This document shows, one piece after another, positions 49,193 to 57,089 of a stretch of 64,000 bases of DNA. Each line of letters begins with the position of its first letter. Position 1 is the stretch's first letter. Both the position numbers and the translations under genes were made by a program. The notes under the pieces are model-generated. The model did no database searches, was not told the DNA's origin, and saw only the letters and a program-made list of their open reading frames with translations. The stretch comes from Lota lota (lineage: Eukaryota; Chordata; Actinopteri; Gadiformes; Lotidae): the NCBI GenBank assembly GCA_026745465.1, contig JACYXH010000813.1, positions 400,001 through 464,000 of the forward strand, read 5' to 3'.

Positions 49193-50721
49193 ATATAGAT
49201 ATAGATATAGAGGCACTAAAGGTCACGAACCACAGGTGTTGCCCTGGTATGCATTAATGACAGTGATGTAGAGCTGCATGATGGGCTGAAGCTGGACCTC
49301 CAGCTGCAGGCCAGAGGAGGTGTGCACCATCAGGAAGAATGAAGATGCCTTGAAGGCAGATATCCCAGCTTGGGGACAGAAGGAAGAGCCAGAGCTGTGT
49401 TAGGTCTCGTTACATCACATTGCTAAGAGAGGTCACTTTTATAAAGAAAAAACTCTCACACTACACATTATGATCAAGCATCATCATTATGAATCTCCCA
49501 CTCATTTAGGTGAAATTAACATTTAGGTCTGGAATACACCTTGATAACCTTGGCCAGGATGGTTAGGCCCATATAAATATCAGCATATAATGTGATTATT
49601 CCATATTTGTTGTATATTTTAGTTTTTATTTCATAGTCAGTGTATTCTTCACACAAGGAAGTAGTGCCAGGTGCCCACTGGAAAGTGTAGCAACACAGAA
49701 CAATATGTGTCTCACCAGCAGAGAAAGGCAGTTGAGAGTAGATGCCATTCACATACACCTTGCCACTGGGCTGGATGCTGATGACCTGCGTGGAAGAAGA
49801 GAGGATGTGATGGAAGCCTTCTAGCCCACCATCTGTACATACATCTATTTGTACATATCTGTTACTTCCATAGGTATTTCAGGTCGCAGCGGTGTTGGGA
49901 TTCTGTCTGTACTAGACTGACAAAAGGGGTTGTGTGTGTGAGTGTGTTTGTGTGTCTGTCTTTGAGTAACCTGTTCTCTTACTGTTTTCTCGGCGGTGAG
50001 GGCCAGGGTGACAGACTTCAAACAGGTCTCACTATCACTCAGTCCACACTGCACGAGGTCTCCCTGGATCTGAAACTGGTTTCCCTTGCAGTCCTACAAA
50101 CGCAAACACACTGGGTCATTCTCCACCTGGACATATTTGTATGGAGTAAATAAATACAAACTCCCCCCAATTTCACATTTCGATATTTTATTGTTGTTTG
50201 TGAGATTTGTGTAAAAGTTTTTGTCAGAGGCAAATGCAACAGTCGATTTTGACAGCAATATTATAGTAATGCACAGTATCTGGCAATACACCCGAAGAAT
50301 GGTTTATATACATACAGAATGGTTATATCAAGACTACGCAATGTCCCAAATCTCAATATTATATCTTGTATGGTGGTGACTATGAAGTCACTTTATAGCA
50401 CCAGTTAACTGGCAATTAGTTTGTTGACTCAAGTAACATAAAGATCATAAGCCGAACATACATTTATGAAAGGATTTGTTGTAACTTTTCCTGTGGTGGT
50501 TATATTTTCTAAACTGCATGCATTCACGTAGTCGATACCTTGGCCAGAACGTAGGAGCAGTCTCCATGGAAGGTGTAGACCTTGTCATCGAAGGTGTTGA
50601 TGTGAGACCCTCCCTCTACAGAGCATATCCCTGGACACACCTCATCTCTACAGTCCCATTGTCCCCCTCCATTACATTTACTATAGAACCGCACACACAC
50701 GGGCATACGTGCATTCACAAA

Positions 50722-50804
<83 letters not shown>

Positions 50805-53800
50805 TTAACATGAGTTGAATTACCCAGCATTTCTTTTCATCTTACATATAGAAGATCCAACATATAAAATGTATTGAAATTGGGTTTTCTGCAGTCACAA
50901 AATACAATAGATGCATTCCATTAATCTCTCTTGTCATTGTTATTTTTGAGACGGTAGCTTATTAGCAAAGACATGATATGGATTGTATTCAGAAGGCAGA
51001 CAGGGCGGCAGGGTGTACCATGTCTTGCAGTTGCTGGCGTAGGACTCCCCAGGCACGTAGGTCTTGCCGTTGTAGCTGCATGGGCAGCTTTTCATTGGAA
51101 CACAACCTTTGTTGGTTACGTCGTCCACAACCATGCCTGAAGAGGACAAGGACAAAACATCACACACGCATTCTGGAAACGGTAGATACATGATGTGCAC
51201 AGTCAACCAATAAGTCCCATGTAAAGAGGTCAACCCTTGATCTGTGTTAAAGGAATATAGTCTTTTTAGTTGATAATATTACAAATGTATTGTATTGATG
51301 TATTGATATAGAGTTCATATTTGGTGTTAATTCATATCCATTCAAATGTTATGAAATGTAAATGGTAAGTATTGTCATTTGTGCGTGTGTGTACGTGTGT
51401 GCTGACCTGCTGGGCAGAAGCATCCATCGGTACAATGGCTGTCACAGGTCTGGCTGGCGTCAGGGTTGCTGCATGTGTTAGCGCAGGGACTTCCACACTC
51501 GTGGTACTCCATGTTGAAGGGACAAGTCTTCCCTGCAACGGCATCATCCCATTCCCATGTCATTCACATCAAATCTACACACCTAGTATCGATTTAAACT
51601 ATCACTTCAACAATCACCATTGACCAAATGAACGAATGAATTATTGATTTGTAGCTGCTCCAAATAAAATATTTGTGAATCTGGATGTTTTGTCTATTGT
51701 TGATAGTTAGGAAACGTCTAATTTGTTGTTTCTTTCTACTCATTAGAGTAGACAGTTGTCATTCACAAATAAGTGTATGCTGATTATTTCACAACTCACG
51801 GCAGTAACATTGTATATCAGACAGAGCCTAATCACTAGACTGGGAACCAGCCGATTCTGTGAGCTCGTGTATTTTTCTCTGGCAAATGCATCTGGTCCAC
51901 CTTCCATTCAGACAGATTTCCAGGGGTCCTGGTCTAGATCGGGCCAATCAAAACTATTTATCCTATATGGGGCGGGTTTAATACGATGACTTTAGAGGAG
52001 CGCCCTGTGGGAGCGCCATGGAGGCATTTTCATAAACAACTAAGATGGCTGCCGCTGATGTATCACATGTTTCATTGCTCTAATTGGTTGTAGGTCTATC
52101 AATTGCATTGGATGGGTTCCAGACTACTATGTATTTGCGATTTGGCATTGTAAGGCTACCAATTCACTGTATTACAAGATACATTATCATTTATTTAATT
52201 GCAAAGGTCTGCGGTCAGAAACATGTCATATCGGATTATTCTCAGATAAACACCCTTTGTGGATATTCCTCCTAAATCTGTTCTAGTTTGGTCAAAAGTG
52301 GTCCTTACAGCAGAGCTCCAGGGTCCTCCACTGGTTTGGTTTACCGCCGGCATGAACACACTGTCTGGAGAACTCCGAAAGGGTGTTGCAGAGGCACAGC
52401 GGGTTGGGGTTGCTCTCTGTGGTGGTGCTGGTAGTGCTGCTGCTGCAGTGGCAGATATCAGCCACACAGGCGCTGGCGAAGGAGGCAACATCCATCAGAC
52501 CCTGGCAGCTGGTGAAGGCTGGCCCTGCGAATATCTGCTCGCACAGAGAGCTCTGGAAGGAAGAGGGTCAAGTTACAGGTTGATGATTAACATAGTTCAG
52601 TTCTTTATTTTTTTATGTTGGGAAAGTTGTTCAGACATAGGTTTTATTAGGGAATATTTTGTGATGAGTTCTAGTTCAGCTACTTATGAGCCAGTGTGTG
52701 CTGGACTCTTACCATGTTAGTGCATTTATCCACGGGAGCCAGTTCATAGTCATTGCAGGTCTCTGTTGGGCCATTCATTTTCCAGAAGCTAGCATACTCT
52801 AGAGGGGAAATCTTGATACCTTTTGGATACGTTGAGAGAAACATAAAGTCAATGCTGATGTATGACTGATCTTTCATTGTTTGACAATTATGAAGATCAC
52901 AACATAAGAAGAATAGATTTGTATTTCAGGTCAAAGTCACACAACATTTACCATGGCTGTAGAATTCATCGTGGAGCTGAACGCCATTGAAGTCTCCACA
53001 AAGACCGCAGGTTTGATTCTTGTACTTTGTGTCTAGTTCCACCTGTAGGGCAAAACATTTCTCACATTCATCACATGGGGCCTGTTTCAAGAAGCTGGAT
53101 GTCCAGGTTAACCAAATATGTTAACGGTTCTGAAGGTACGATTTGAGATTTGTAAGGAGAGAGATTAGAAAAACACTGCTTAGACCGCTGCCCTGATTGG
53201 TAATTTATGACCAATCAGGGCAGCGTTCTAAAATCTAAATTGGCTCATACAGAGGTCGGCTCATACAGAGTAACTTGAAACAGATATTCCCAGAGTACAT
53301 TACACTCACTAATAGCTGAGAGCTAACCTGCGATCTACCAGGTTTTCTCCATATTAGGTTTACATTAATATGTAAAAAAGATTAGTAGTCTAATCTTGGT
53401 ATCTGAAACTGAAAATTCTGGGTTCCCCTGAATTCTGATGTAAAGGTACAATATACTACATATTTTTAAATGTGTTCTGAAACACATTCTGTCATGTAGA
53501 CACTAACTTTAGGGCTACAGAGATTAATTCCCTGTATTAATTAATTTATTAATATTTCTCAGACACTGCAGCAGCATAGGGCAGATAATATCATCTTACT
53601 GTATCACGTTGAGATAAATATATAATTTCCTACCAGGAAAGAATCTTCCCCATTCCAGATGGCACTCAGTCCCAACTTTGCTTTGATTTTGATGTGGGTG
53701 GGCGCTTTCTCAATGAGGACTCCTGATTGGCTGAATGGCAGAGTTGTGCTGGAGGAATAAAGAGAAACATCAAGCCTATCCTATTCAAATCTCACTCTGA

Positions 53801-54942
53801 CGCCTGTTGAAATACAGCATTAGAAAATGAGCCATTTTCTACACAACATAACTAACACACATACTGTAAAGGCCTTTTGGAGTTTGCATGACTACTATAT
53901 ACTGTGAGCCTCCTCCTCTCCTAATGCGGTCCATCAATCGCGATACACAAATAAATGTTACTTTTACAACATGGCCTGCTAACTCTGCAGGGATAAGAAC
54001 CTACGTTTTGCCATTGATAACTACGGAGCCCTTGGTTAGCTCCACCGCCATGCCGTCCAGCTTCATGACCACACTGCTGATGGTGGGCATTCCGTCCACC
54101 AGCTGCCTCCTCATCTGGACGTTGAAGTCCTGGAAGCTGCTACCACACAGAGATGTCAGGACATAGTTGCAGCTTGAGGGCAACTGAAAGAGGTCCCCAT
54201 CGAATGTCTTGAAGTGGAAGTTGCCCCAAGTACTGCACACCTGGTCATTGTGAACGGGGCTCAGGCCTAGAAGGGGAGGTGAGAACACATAGCATGTGGA
54301 GGTGTTCAGCACACACAGCATGAATACATTACCAACCCCATTCCATAGAGATTTGTTCACATAGAAATGAAAATCATTGTTTACAGCCACACCAAAACAC
54401 TACCACCACCACACCACCACGACTGCCATCACCATCAACGCATAATGACCAACCACTATCACTGCCACCTCATTGGGCTGTTTTACCATTCCCTTTTCAC
54501 TGATTTTGCACTGGTGTGTAAAAGTGAGACAAAAAGCAGCATTTCAAGACTCTTGATTTCTCAGCTAATCAAGTAGCATATTTCATGAAATGGAGAACTG
54601 GCTGCTTCCATCCTGCAATCCTATCCACGCCCTTAAACACAATAGCTCCAGTTATCACACACAACACCACTGATAACCACCACCACCACCACCACCACCA
54701 CCACCACCACCACCACCACCACCACCACCACCACCACCGCCACTATTACTACTAGTACTTCTACTACTTAGTTCTGCTCTTGCGCAAATTACTCCAATCT
54801 TAGTATTTCTTCCTAGCTTCCTATCTAGCATGGTACCCCTTCAATTCCTATGGAGAAACCTACCGCTGTAAGAAGATGCAAACGCTGCTGAAAGTGTCAC
54901 CCAGAGCAGCCAGCCGTTCGCCATGTCGGACTTGTGGTACAT
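13273..54942 (-). CDS. Gene A: secreted gel-forming mucin (MUC5/MUC2-like), complete, 47 exons, about 6,926 aa
   Basis: Oligomeric gel-forming mucin, expected to be secreted by mucous epithelium. I joined 47 exons by hand using GT-AG borders. The phases agree at every junction and the lengths sum to 20,781 nt including the TGA at 13273-13275. Domain order by residue: signal peptide 1-26; VWD1 27-182; C8 183-292; TIL 293-373; VWD2 374-582; C8 and TIL 583-741; D' 742-843; VWD3, C8 and TIL 844-1210; linker to 1294; CysD/PTS exon 1295-6093; VWC-like 6186-6242; VWD4 6243-6447; C8 and TIL 6448-6574; VWC 6575-6761; cystine knot to 6926. CysD domains plus VWD4 and a terminal knot place it in the MUC2/MUC5AC/MUC5B group and not with MUC6 or MUC19. 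I cannot decide orthology without a tree. The start is the first ATG (ACCATG context). A second in-frame ATG at 54924 also fits and would shorten the protein by six residues. Confidence 0.93.
14009..14050. repeat. (GT)n in the gene A intron after exon 44
   Basis: Pure GT run of about 40 bp between exons 44 and 45. Confidence 0.9.
14375..15211 (-). CDS. Gene A exons 41-43: second VWC
   Basis: Exons 15171-15211 (41 bp), 14703-14825 and 14375-14473. They read [11 protein letters not shown], then [17 protein letters not shown], then [20 protein letters not shown]. This matches the VWC found just before the cystine knot in MUC2/MUC5. A GT tract (14612-14671) lies about 30 bp beyond the exon 42 donor. 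Confidence 0.85.
14612..14671. repeat. (GT)n in the gene A intron after exon 42
   Basis: Pure GT run of about 60 bp, about 30 bp from the exon 42 donor. Confidence 0.93.
15422..16307 (-). CDS. Gene A exons 38-40: first C-terminal VWC, with a 35-bp micro-exon
   Basis: Exons 16273-16307, 15985-16147 and 15422-15520. Exon 38 is only 35 bp and encodes [11 protein letters not shown]. It was placed because exons 37 and 39 do not join in phase without it, and it has good borders (CCCGACAG / GTAAAT). Exon 39 reads [19 protein letters not shown]. Exon 40 reads [20 protein letters not shown]. These form a von Willebrand C domain. Confidence 0.82.
16573..20018 (-). CDS. Gene A exons 35-37: C8-4 and TIL4
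   Basis: Exons 19840-20018, 19415-19484 and 16573-16703. Exon 35 reads [17 protein letters not shown] then [16 protein letters not shown] (C8). Exon 36 reads [18 protein letters not shown]. Exon 37 reads [15 protein letters not shown] then CVPSCG (TIL). The intron between exons 36 and 37 (16704-19414) is 2.7 kb and holds a 72-bp tandem duplication, a dispersed repeat and a hAT MITE. Confidence 0.88.
17355..17498. repeat. 72-bp tandem duplication (two copies)
   Basis: GGTAAATCTTCCGTCTATAT at 17355 is repeated as GGTAAATCTTCAGTCTATAT at 17427. The units are collinear through GGCGGAATGGTAAAG and CTATAGGGTCT. It lies in the intron between gene A exons 36 and 37 with no coding role seen. Confidence 0.8.
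17960..19375 (+). repeat. Dispersed repeat, copy interrupted by later insertions
   Basis: Shares TTTCAAAATGTTCCCAATGG, GTGGCTGTA, ATAATACAGGTTAA and GGAAACAC phrases, in the same order, with 58180-58715. In this copy the two halves are separated by about 0.9 kb that includes a hAT MITE and a segment beginning CAGTGGCGAGCGG, which resembles another hAT terminus. Confidence 0.65.
18350..18845. mobile_element. hAT-type MITE with 8-bp target-site duplication
   Basis: 496 bp with terminal inverted repeats TAGTGATGTGTGATTC and TAGTGATTCGAGGTTC (the latter read from the other end). It is flanked by the perfect 8-bp direct repeat CACTGGTG (18342-18349 and 18846-18853). An 8-bp duplication is the hAT hallmark. 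The element is rich in ACGATTCGTT-like palindromes and has no transposase ORF. Confidence 0.8.
20257..21339 (-). CDS. Gene A exons 32-34: VWD4 with GDPH motif
   Basis: Exons 21092-21339, 20724-20907 and 20257-20440. Exon 32 reads [20 protein letters not shown]. The Asp-Pro bond of GDPH is the documented autocatalytic cleavage site of VWD4 in MUC2 and MUC5AC. Only this VWD of the four in the protein has it. Exon 34 includes [12 protein letters not shown] and a short Pro/Ser insert ([13 protein letters not shown]). Confidence 0.92.
21476..22033 (-). CDS. Gene A exons 30-31: last Thr/Ser linker and VWC-like module
   Basis: Exons 21759-22033 and 21476-21647. Exon 30 has [16 protein letters not shown], then a Ser/Thr/Pro stretch with several possible O-glycosylation sites. 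Exon 31 reads [17 protein letters not shown] and ends [10 protein letters not shown], a von Willebrand C-like module that precedes VWD4 in MUC2/MUC5 proteins. The exon 30 to 31 junction is in phase 0. Confidence 0.85.
22387..36783 (-). CDS. Gene A exon 29: 14.4-kb exon with 31 CysD (WxxW) domains and Thr/Pro linkers
   Basis: A single open exon of 14,397 bp, bounded by an AACAG acceptor and a GTGAGT donor, phase 1 at both ends. Counting CEWS or CDWS gives 31 CysD domains. A typical domain runs [20 protein letters not shown], then [45 protein letters not shown]. It has ten cysteines and one WxxW, a known C-mannosylation motif. Linkers are about 50-60 residues of Thr, Pro and Ser, likely O-glycosylated. 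The average period is about 460 bp. The first two domains are divergent and the other 29 are very similar. The exon ends in a cysteine-bearing [13 protein letters not shown] segment. In this family CysD domains are reported to make non-covalent cross-links. Lack of any stop or frameshift over 14 kb argues for a real and selected coding exon. Confidence 0.95.
22660..31270 (-). repeat. CysD array, downstream half (domains 13-31): A/B dimer higher-order repeat
   Basis: Nineteen domains alternate strictly. Type A has [34 protein letters not shown] and ends CCTCLPF. Type B has [32 protein letters not shown] and ends CCTCRPF. Corresponding points on plus-strand coordinates 22836, 23757, 24684, 25611, 26532, 27453, 28377, 29301, 30228 and 31149 are 921 to 927 bp apart. 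The nine full dimers differ by single bases and by 3- or 6-bp changes in the linkers. Confidence 0.9.
31425..35812 (-). repeat. CysD array, upstream half (domains 3-12), mixed subtypes
   Basis: Ten domains of mixed subtype. Three (domains 5, 8 and 11) carry the variant [14 protein letters not shown] or a close form and [13 protein letters not shown]. The rest have SAIYPYLP or SALYPTLP. A block of three domains at 31149-32501 recurs at 32502-33854 with a 1,353-bp offset. The sequence around 31602 recurs at 34317, and that around 32031 at 34746 (2,715 bp apart). This points to repeated unequal exchange in units of two or three domains. Confidence 0.8.
36108..36774 (-). repeat. Two divergent founder-like CysD domains
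   Basis: CysD 1 (about 36476-36774) reads [20 protein letters not shown]. CysD 2 (about 36108-36401) reads [20 protein letters not shown]. Both keep the cysteine pattern and WxxW but differ strongly from the other 29 copies and from each other. They were probably left out of the later homogenisation and may resemble the ancestral domains. Confidence 0.85.
36866..39201 (-). CDS. Gene A exons 24-28: C8-3, TIL3 and linker to the mucin domain
   Basis: Exons 39045-39201, 38265-38393, 37289-37439, 37150-37193 (44 bp) and 36866-37072. Exon 24 reads [20 protein letters not shown] (C8). Exon 25 reads [19 protein letters not shown], a signature of the mucin D3 TIL region. Exon 26 reads [15 protein letters not shown]. 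Exon 28 has [18 protein letters not shown], then turns Thr-rich ([15 protein letters not shown]) before joining the giant exon in phase 1. Confidence 0.9.
37574..38128. mobile_element. Foldback/MITE element with long imperfect inverted repeats
   Basis: The left arm GGGATTTTTGAAGCTGGAAA (37581 onward) matches the reverse complement of the right arm ending near 38121, with substitutions. A second internal inverted pair contains GCAATGTAATCCTT (near 37708 and 38046). It lies in the gene A intron between exons 25 and 26. No ORF with homology. Confidence 0.6.
39281..41495 (+). mobile_element. Degenerate hAT transposon, nested in a SINE
   Basis: 2,215 bp bounded by TAAGGTTGGG and TAGGGATGGG (reverse strand) and the perfect 8-bp duplication GTTTGACT (39273-39280 and 41496-41503). 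Near 40201-40471 the plus strand encodes [20 protein letters not shown] then [13 protein letters not shown] and LVFLARNL, the C-terminal dimerisation region of hAT/ZBED-type transposases. The upstream transposase part is mostly gone or broken. It lies in the gene A intron between exons 23 and 24. Confidence 0.82.
40201..40471 (+). pseudogene. hAT transposase C-terminal (hATC) fragment
   Basis: About 85 residues with the SSSSERVFS core and LARNL end typical of the hAT dimerisation domain. The frame ends at a stop right after ARNL, as in intact family members. No intact DDE or zinc-finger part was found upstream inside the element, so it is not functional by itself. Confidence 0.75.
41861..43174 (-). 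CDS. Gene A exons 20-23: VWD3
   Basis: Exons 43036-43174, 42561-42668, 42207-42383 and 41861-42100. It begins [20 protein letters not shown]. Exon 23 carries [16 protein letters not shown] and then [12 protein letters not shown], the end of the VWD and the lead into C8. In MUC2 the D3 assembly forms the intermolecular disulfides of the polymer. The GDPH position reads GDGH, so this domain is not an expected cleavage site. Confidence 0.93.
43461..44564 (-). CDS. Gene A exons 17-19: D' (TIL' and E')
   Basis: Exons 44512-44564 (53 bp), 44248-44348 and 43461-43612. The residues [17 protein letters not shown], then [15 protein letters not shown] and [13 protein letters not shown], then [15 protein letters not shown] and [15 protein letters not shown], fit the D' segment that precedes VWD3 in VWF, MUC2 and MUC5. 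Phases are 2, 1, 0 and 2 across the junctions. Confidence 0.87.
44650..44727. repeat. (GA)n tract
   Basis: Pure AG run of about 78 bp in the gene A intron between exons 16 and 17. It reads CT on the transcribed strand and lies upstream of the exon 17 acceptor. Confidence 0.95.
44878..48485 (-). CDS. Gene A exons 14-16: C8-2 and TIL2/E2
   Basis: Exons 48391-48485, 47823-47949 and 44878-45133. They read [21 protein letters not shown], then [19 protein letters not shown] with DWRNSVCG (C8), then [19 protein letters not shown] and [15 protein letters not shown] (TIL and E module). The intron between exons 15 and 16 (45134-47822) is one of the largest in the gene. It is filled mostly by one dispersed repeat with a further insertion inside it. 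Confidence 0.9.
45519..47784 (-). repeat. Dispersed repeat, copy 2, with a large internal insertion
   Basis: On the minus strand it starts AATTAAAGCTACAAGCAGCA (47784) and ends near GTGCTTGCCCCCCCCTAATA (45519), matching copy 1 at 5732-6560 in opposite orientation. Roughly 46705-47750 has no counterpart in copy 1 and looks like an insertion or an unrelated segment. Also present are AACAAGCATATCTCCTGACC and GGTGCCTAAAGGCAGGGTTA. It lies between gene A exons 15 and 16. Confidence 0.7.
48793..50680 (-). CDS. Gene A exons 9-13: VWD2
   Basis: Exons 50539-50680, 49983-50093, 49716-49785, 49231-49368 and 48793-48957. It opens [20 protein letters not shown] and includes CSYVLAK and [10 protein letters not shown]. 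It closes with the CGLCGNFN motif split across exons 12 and 13. The second residue block of exon 12 ([18 protein letters not shown]) is the usual VWD core strand. The position of GDPH reads GGSH. A long CA tract lies about 45 bp upstream of the exon 9 acceptor. Confidence 0.9.
49110..49200. repeat. (AT)n tract
   Basis: About 90 bp of AT with one TATGTATA interruption, about 30 bp on the 3' side of exon 12 of gene A. Confidence 0.93.
50727..50803. repeat. (CA)n upstream of gene A exon 9 acceptor
   Basis: About 77 bp of pure CA. On the transcribed strand it is (TG)n about 45 nt upstream of the first VWD2 exon, the same position as in gene B. Confidence 0.95.
51019..51532 (-). CDS. Gene A exons 7-8: TIL1 and E1 module
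   Basis: Exons 51407-51532 (126 bp) and 51019-51136 (118 bp). The first has the trypsin-inhibitor-like pattern [14 protein letters not shown] then [14 protein letters not shown]. The second reads [17 protein letters not shown] then a GESY segment, the E module that closes the first D assembly. Both exon lengths are identical in gene B. Confidence 0.92.
52309..52798 (-). CDS. Gene A exons 5-6: C8 domain 1
   Basis: Exons 52713-52798 and 52309-52552. The sequence begins [15 protein letters not shown]. The second exon runs from [16 protein letters not shown] to [16 protein letters not shown], a typical C8 domain that follows VWD. A Ser/Thr-rich insert ([15 protein letters not shown]) lies between two cysteines and makes this exon 39 bp longer than its counterpart in gene B. 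Confidence 0.9.
52952..54266 (-). CDS. Gene A exons 2-4: VWD1
   Basis: Exons 54005-54266, 53634-53748 and 52952-53042. Exon 2 reads [15 protein letters not shown] then [14 protein letters not shown], the start of a von Willebrand D domain. Exon 4 carries [11 protein letters not shown], the CxxC-containing motif conserved in D assemblies of VWF and gel mucins and linked to their disulfide-driven multimerisation. Here the position that reads GDPH in VWD4 is GNFH, so autocleavage is not expected. Gene B has matching exons, and the middle exon is 115 bp in both. Confidence 0.93.
53085..53290. mobile_element. Small MITE with a perfect 16-bp hairpin
   Basis: The outer parts GCCTGTTTCAAGAAGC and the reverse complement of CTTGAAACAGAT are similar. 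Inside, CGCTGCCCTGATTGGT (53186-53201) and ACCAATCAGGGCAGCG (53210-53225) are exact reverse complements with an 8-nt loop. Intronic, between gene A exons 3 and 4. Confidence 0.55.
54677..54738. repeat. (CAC)n trinucleotide repeat in gene A intron 1
   Basis: About 20 units of CAC, followed by ACT-rich sequence. It lies about 125 bp from the exon 1 donor. Confidence 0.93.
54864..54942 (-). CDS. Gene A exon 1: signal peptide
   Basis: This 79-bp first exon begins [14 protein letters not shown] and continues LSAAFASS. It has a short polar N-region, a hydrophobic core and small residues before the likely cleavage site. It ends in phase 1 at a GTAGGT donor. A TATAAAG box lies about 47 bp upstream. 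The second in-frame ATG at 54924 (GACATGG) has an acceptable context too. Gene B has a first exon of exactly the same length and phase. Confidence 0.88.
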
Positions 54943-54988
54943 GGTGACCACAGTATGGTTTGAGGAGGACGGGGAGGCAGAGCCAGGT

Positions 54989-54995
54989 CTTTATA
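54989..54995 (-). promoter_or_regulatory. TATA box of gene A
   Basis: TATAAAG on the minus strand, 47 bp upstream of the first ATG. A start site about 30 bp downstream would give a very short 5' leader. Gene B has the same heptamer at nearly the same distance, followed by a similar GAC..CTG context, so the core promoter looks conserved between the duplicates. Confidence 0.65.
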
Positions 54996-55317
54996 CCTCA
55001 ATGGAATGTCTCAACATTGGACAGGTGCAACATTTACCCGCCCATAACCTCCCTCCCTCACACACACCTCTTCTTCCTTCCTTCTTGCTTCAATCATTCT
55101 CTGCTCTCTCCAATCGCTGCTCCGCCACACCCACCCCCAATCCCAAGCTTTGTGCCAGCAGTGACAAATGACGAGGATCTCTAATTATGTGATGACGCGG
55201 AGACGTATCCTCTGGCCTGTAAGTGCAGGAGGGAGGGGCAGGGTGTGATTACAAGGATGTGGGCTATTTCAATATGTTGTTGTTGTGTTCTTCTGGGAAT
55301 AAACAGACAGACACACT

Positions 55318-55580
55318 GTTACATTACATTACATTTATTTAGCTGACACTTATGTCCAGACCGACTAACATTATGTGCATTCAACCATGAAGATACTACC
55401 CAGAAATTGCAAGGATCATTCAATACATTAAATTCATCAAAGTGTACTGCTTCGTTTACATGATTTGCTTCATAAAGTTTGAAAATTTAAAGTATTCTTT
55501 TATTTAGAAAGTAAAAAATGTTCCAGAAATTAACCCTATATATTTTTTCATTAGTTGAGCATAGCGAGGGCACCACACTG
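55318..55580 (+). repeat. Fragment of a common fish interspersed repeat
   Basis: It starts ACATTACATTACATTTATTT, then AGCTGACACTTATGTCCAGA and TGTGCATTCAACCATGAAGA. These are phrases shared by many fish SINE/LINE tails. Degenerate; extent approximate. Confidence 0.5.
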
Positions 55581-56422
55581 CAATACTAGAACACATTGAA
55601 TACACAACATAACAATATAACACAATATTCACTTTCGATAATGTTTCAATGCACACTTTTGCTCCACATTATCCAACACCCAAAGTGATTATCAGATTGT
55701 AACTTGTGCGTATAATAGACAACACTAATACTGATATTACGTATGAGTAGTCAAGGGCAGAACTGATAAACTGCCTTGGACAATTAAAAATGTCACGCAT
55801 GCTTTCTCAAGTGGTTTCTCTGTATATATTTGCTTTACCAGATCATGTTTTGACTCATGTGATAAAAGCTAAAGAGTTTGTGAGGCGTGTTCAGATCCAA
55901 CAACAGATTAACTGTTGGCACTATTGTTTTATTATCAGTCAATCACATTAAATGGATATATGTAATGACTCAGCGTAAATGGGAAAGCTTGAGATTACTT
56001 CTTCTTGTTCACAGAACAGCACACAATTATGGATCCATTAGTATTGTTTTACTGTCCACCCAAATAAAGATAGTGAGTAGGCCTCACAGCGGGTGTGACC
56101 TGAAATCGTTGTGGTACCGGCTGCATGTCAAAGTCAAGTTGTGATGTAATTTAGCCAAAACAAATGTTGTGTGATGGTTGAATGTGATGGTTTTGTGATG
56201 GTACAGCATCAAATAACGAAAGTAACATGTTTGGATGAATTTTGAAGGAGACGTTGATAGATATCAGCATTTATGATGAGATGGATGTAGTAAAACAGCC
56301 ATTTTTTGCAAATATTCAAAGCAAATTGCTTTGAAGAGACCTGAACAAAGCCCTCATTAACATAACATGAGGCTTGGACCTCCATGTTGTATGCGTAGTG
56401 CATAGAACAACAGCACTGAATA

Positions 56423-56630
56423 GGGTGGCAGTAGCTCAAGAGGTAGAGCAAGTTGTCTGGCAACCTGAAAGTTTGATTCCTGATTCCTTATAGTCAAATG
56501 TTGAGATGACCCCTAACCCTAGTGAATCATGATTGTGTGTAAGAATGGGTGACTGTGAATCACTAATGTAAATCGCATTGAGTGGCTACAGATCAGAAAA
56601 GTGCTTTATAAATGCAGTCCATTTACCAAT
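56423..56630 (+). repeat. tRNA-derived SINE
   Basis: The head GGCAGTAGCTCAAGAGGTAG resembles a tRNA A box and GTTTGATTCC a B box. The body GTGACTGTGAATCACTAATG, then CGCATTGAGTGGCTACAGA and AAGTGCTTTATAAATGCAGT, ends CCATTTACC. This is the well-known fish SINE layout. It reads as a SINE and not as a functional tRNA gene, since no complete cloverleaf is evident. Confidence 0.75.
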
Positions 56631-57089
56631 AGAATACAGTCATCGATTGATCGTCCGTTTGTATGACGGACATAGATACACATATACTGTTGTAGGGTAT
56701 TTCTGACCCCAGACGTGTTGTATTGAGGCAACAGAAGGTAACTATAAAAAGGAGTGGAGTGTTAGCTGATTAACAATGTCTCGCCTCCTGACCAATGACC
56801 TCCAACCAATGGAGATAAGGTTTGCAGCTGCCACACCCTGGAGTCTCCTGGGTAAAGGTTTAACTATGCTCTACAACACATTTGTTAATTCACTAAATTG
56901 TAATAACCAAAACCGAAACATTTAATTCTGCAGAATTGAAATGCTGTTGCATTGCAAGATCTCACAGGTTCAAGTACAGTCTGAGGACACTCTCATCAAG
57001 ATTATTTACATAACAAGATTTCAGAAATTATATGGTTTGAGTGTTGGGTGGCATGAAACCACACAATTCTGTAAAATCAGAACATGTAA

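Noticed and set aside
56423..56500. Possible tRNA gene
   Set aside because: Only the A- and B-box-like head of a SINE; no full cloverleaf, and it continues into a typical SINE body.
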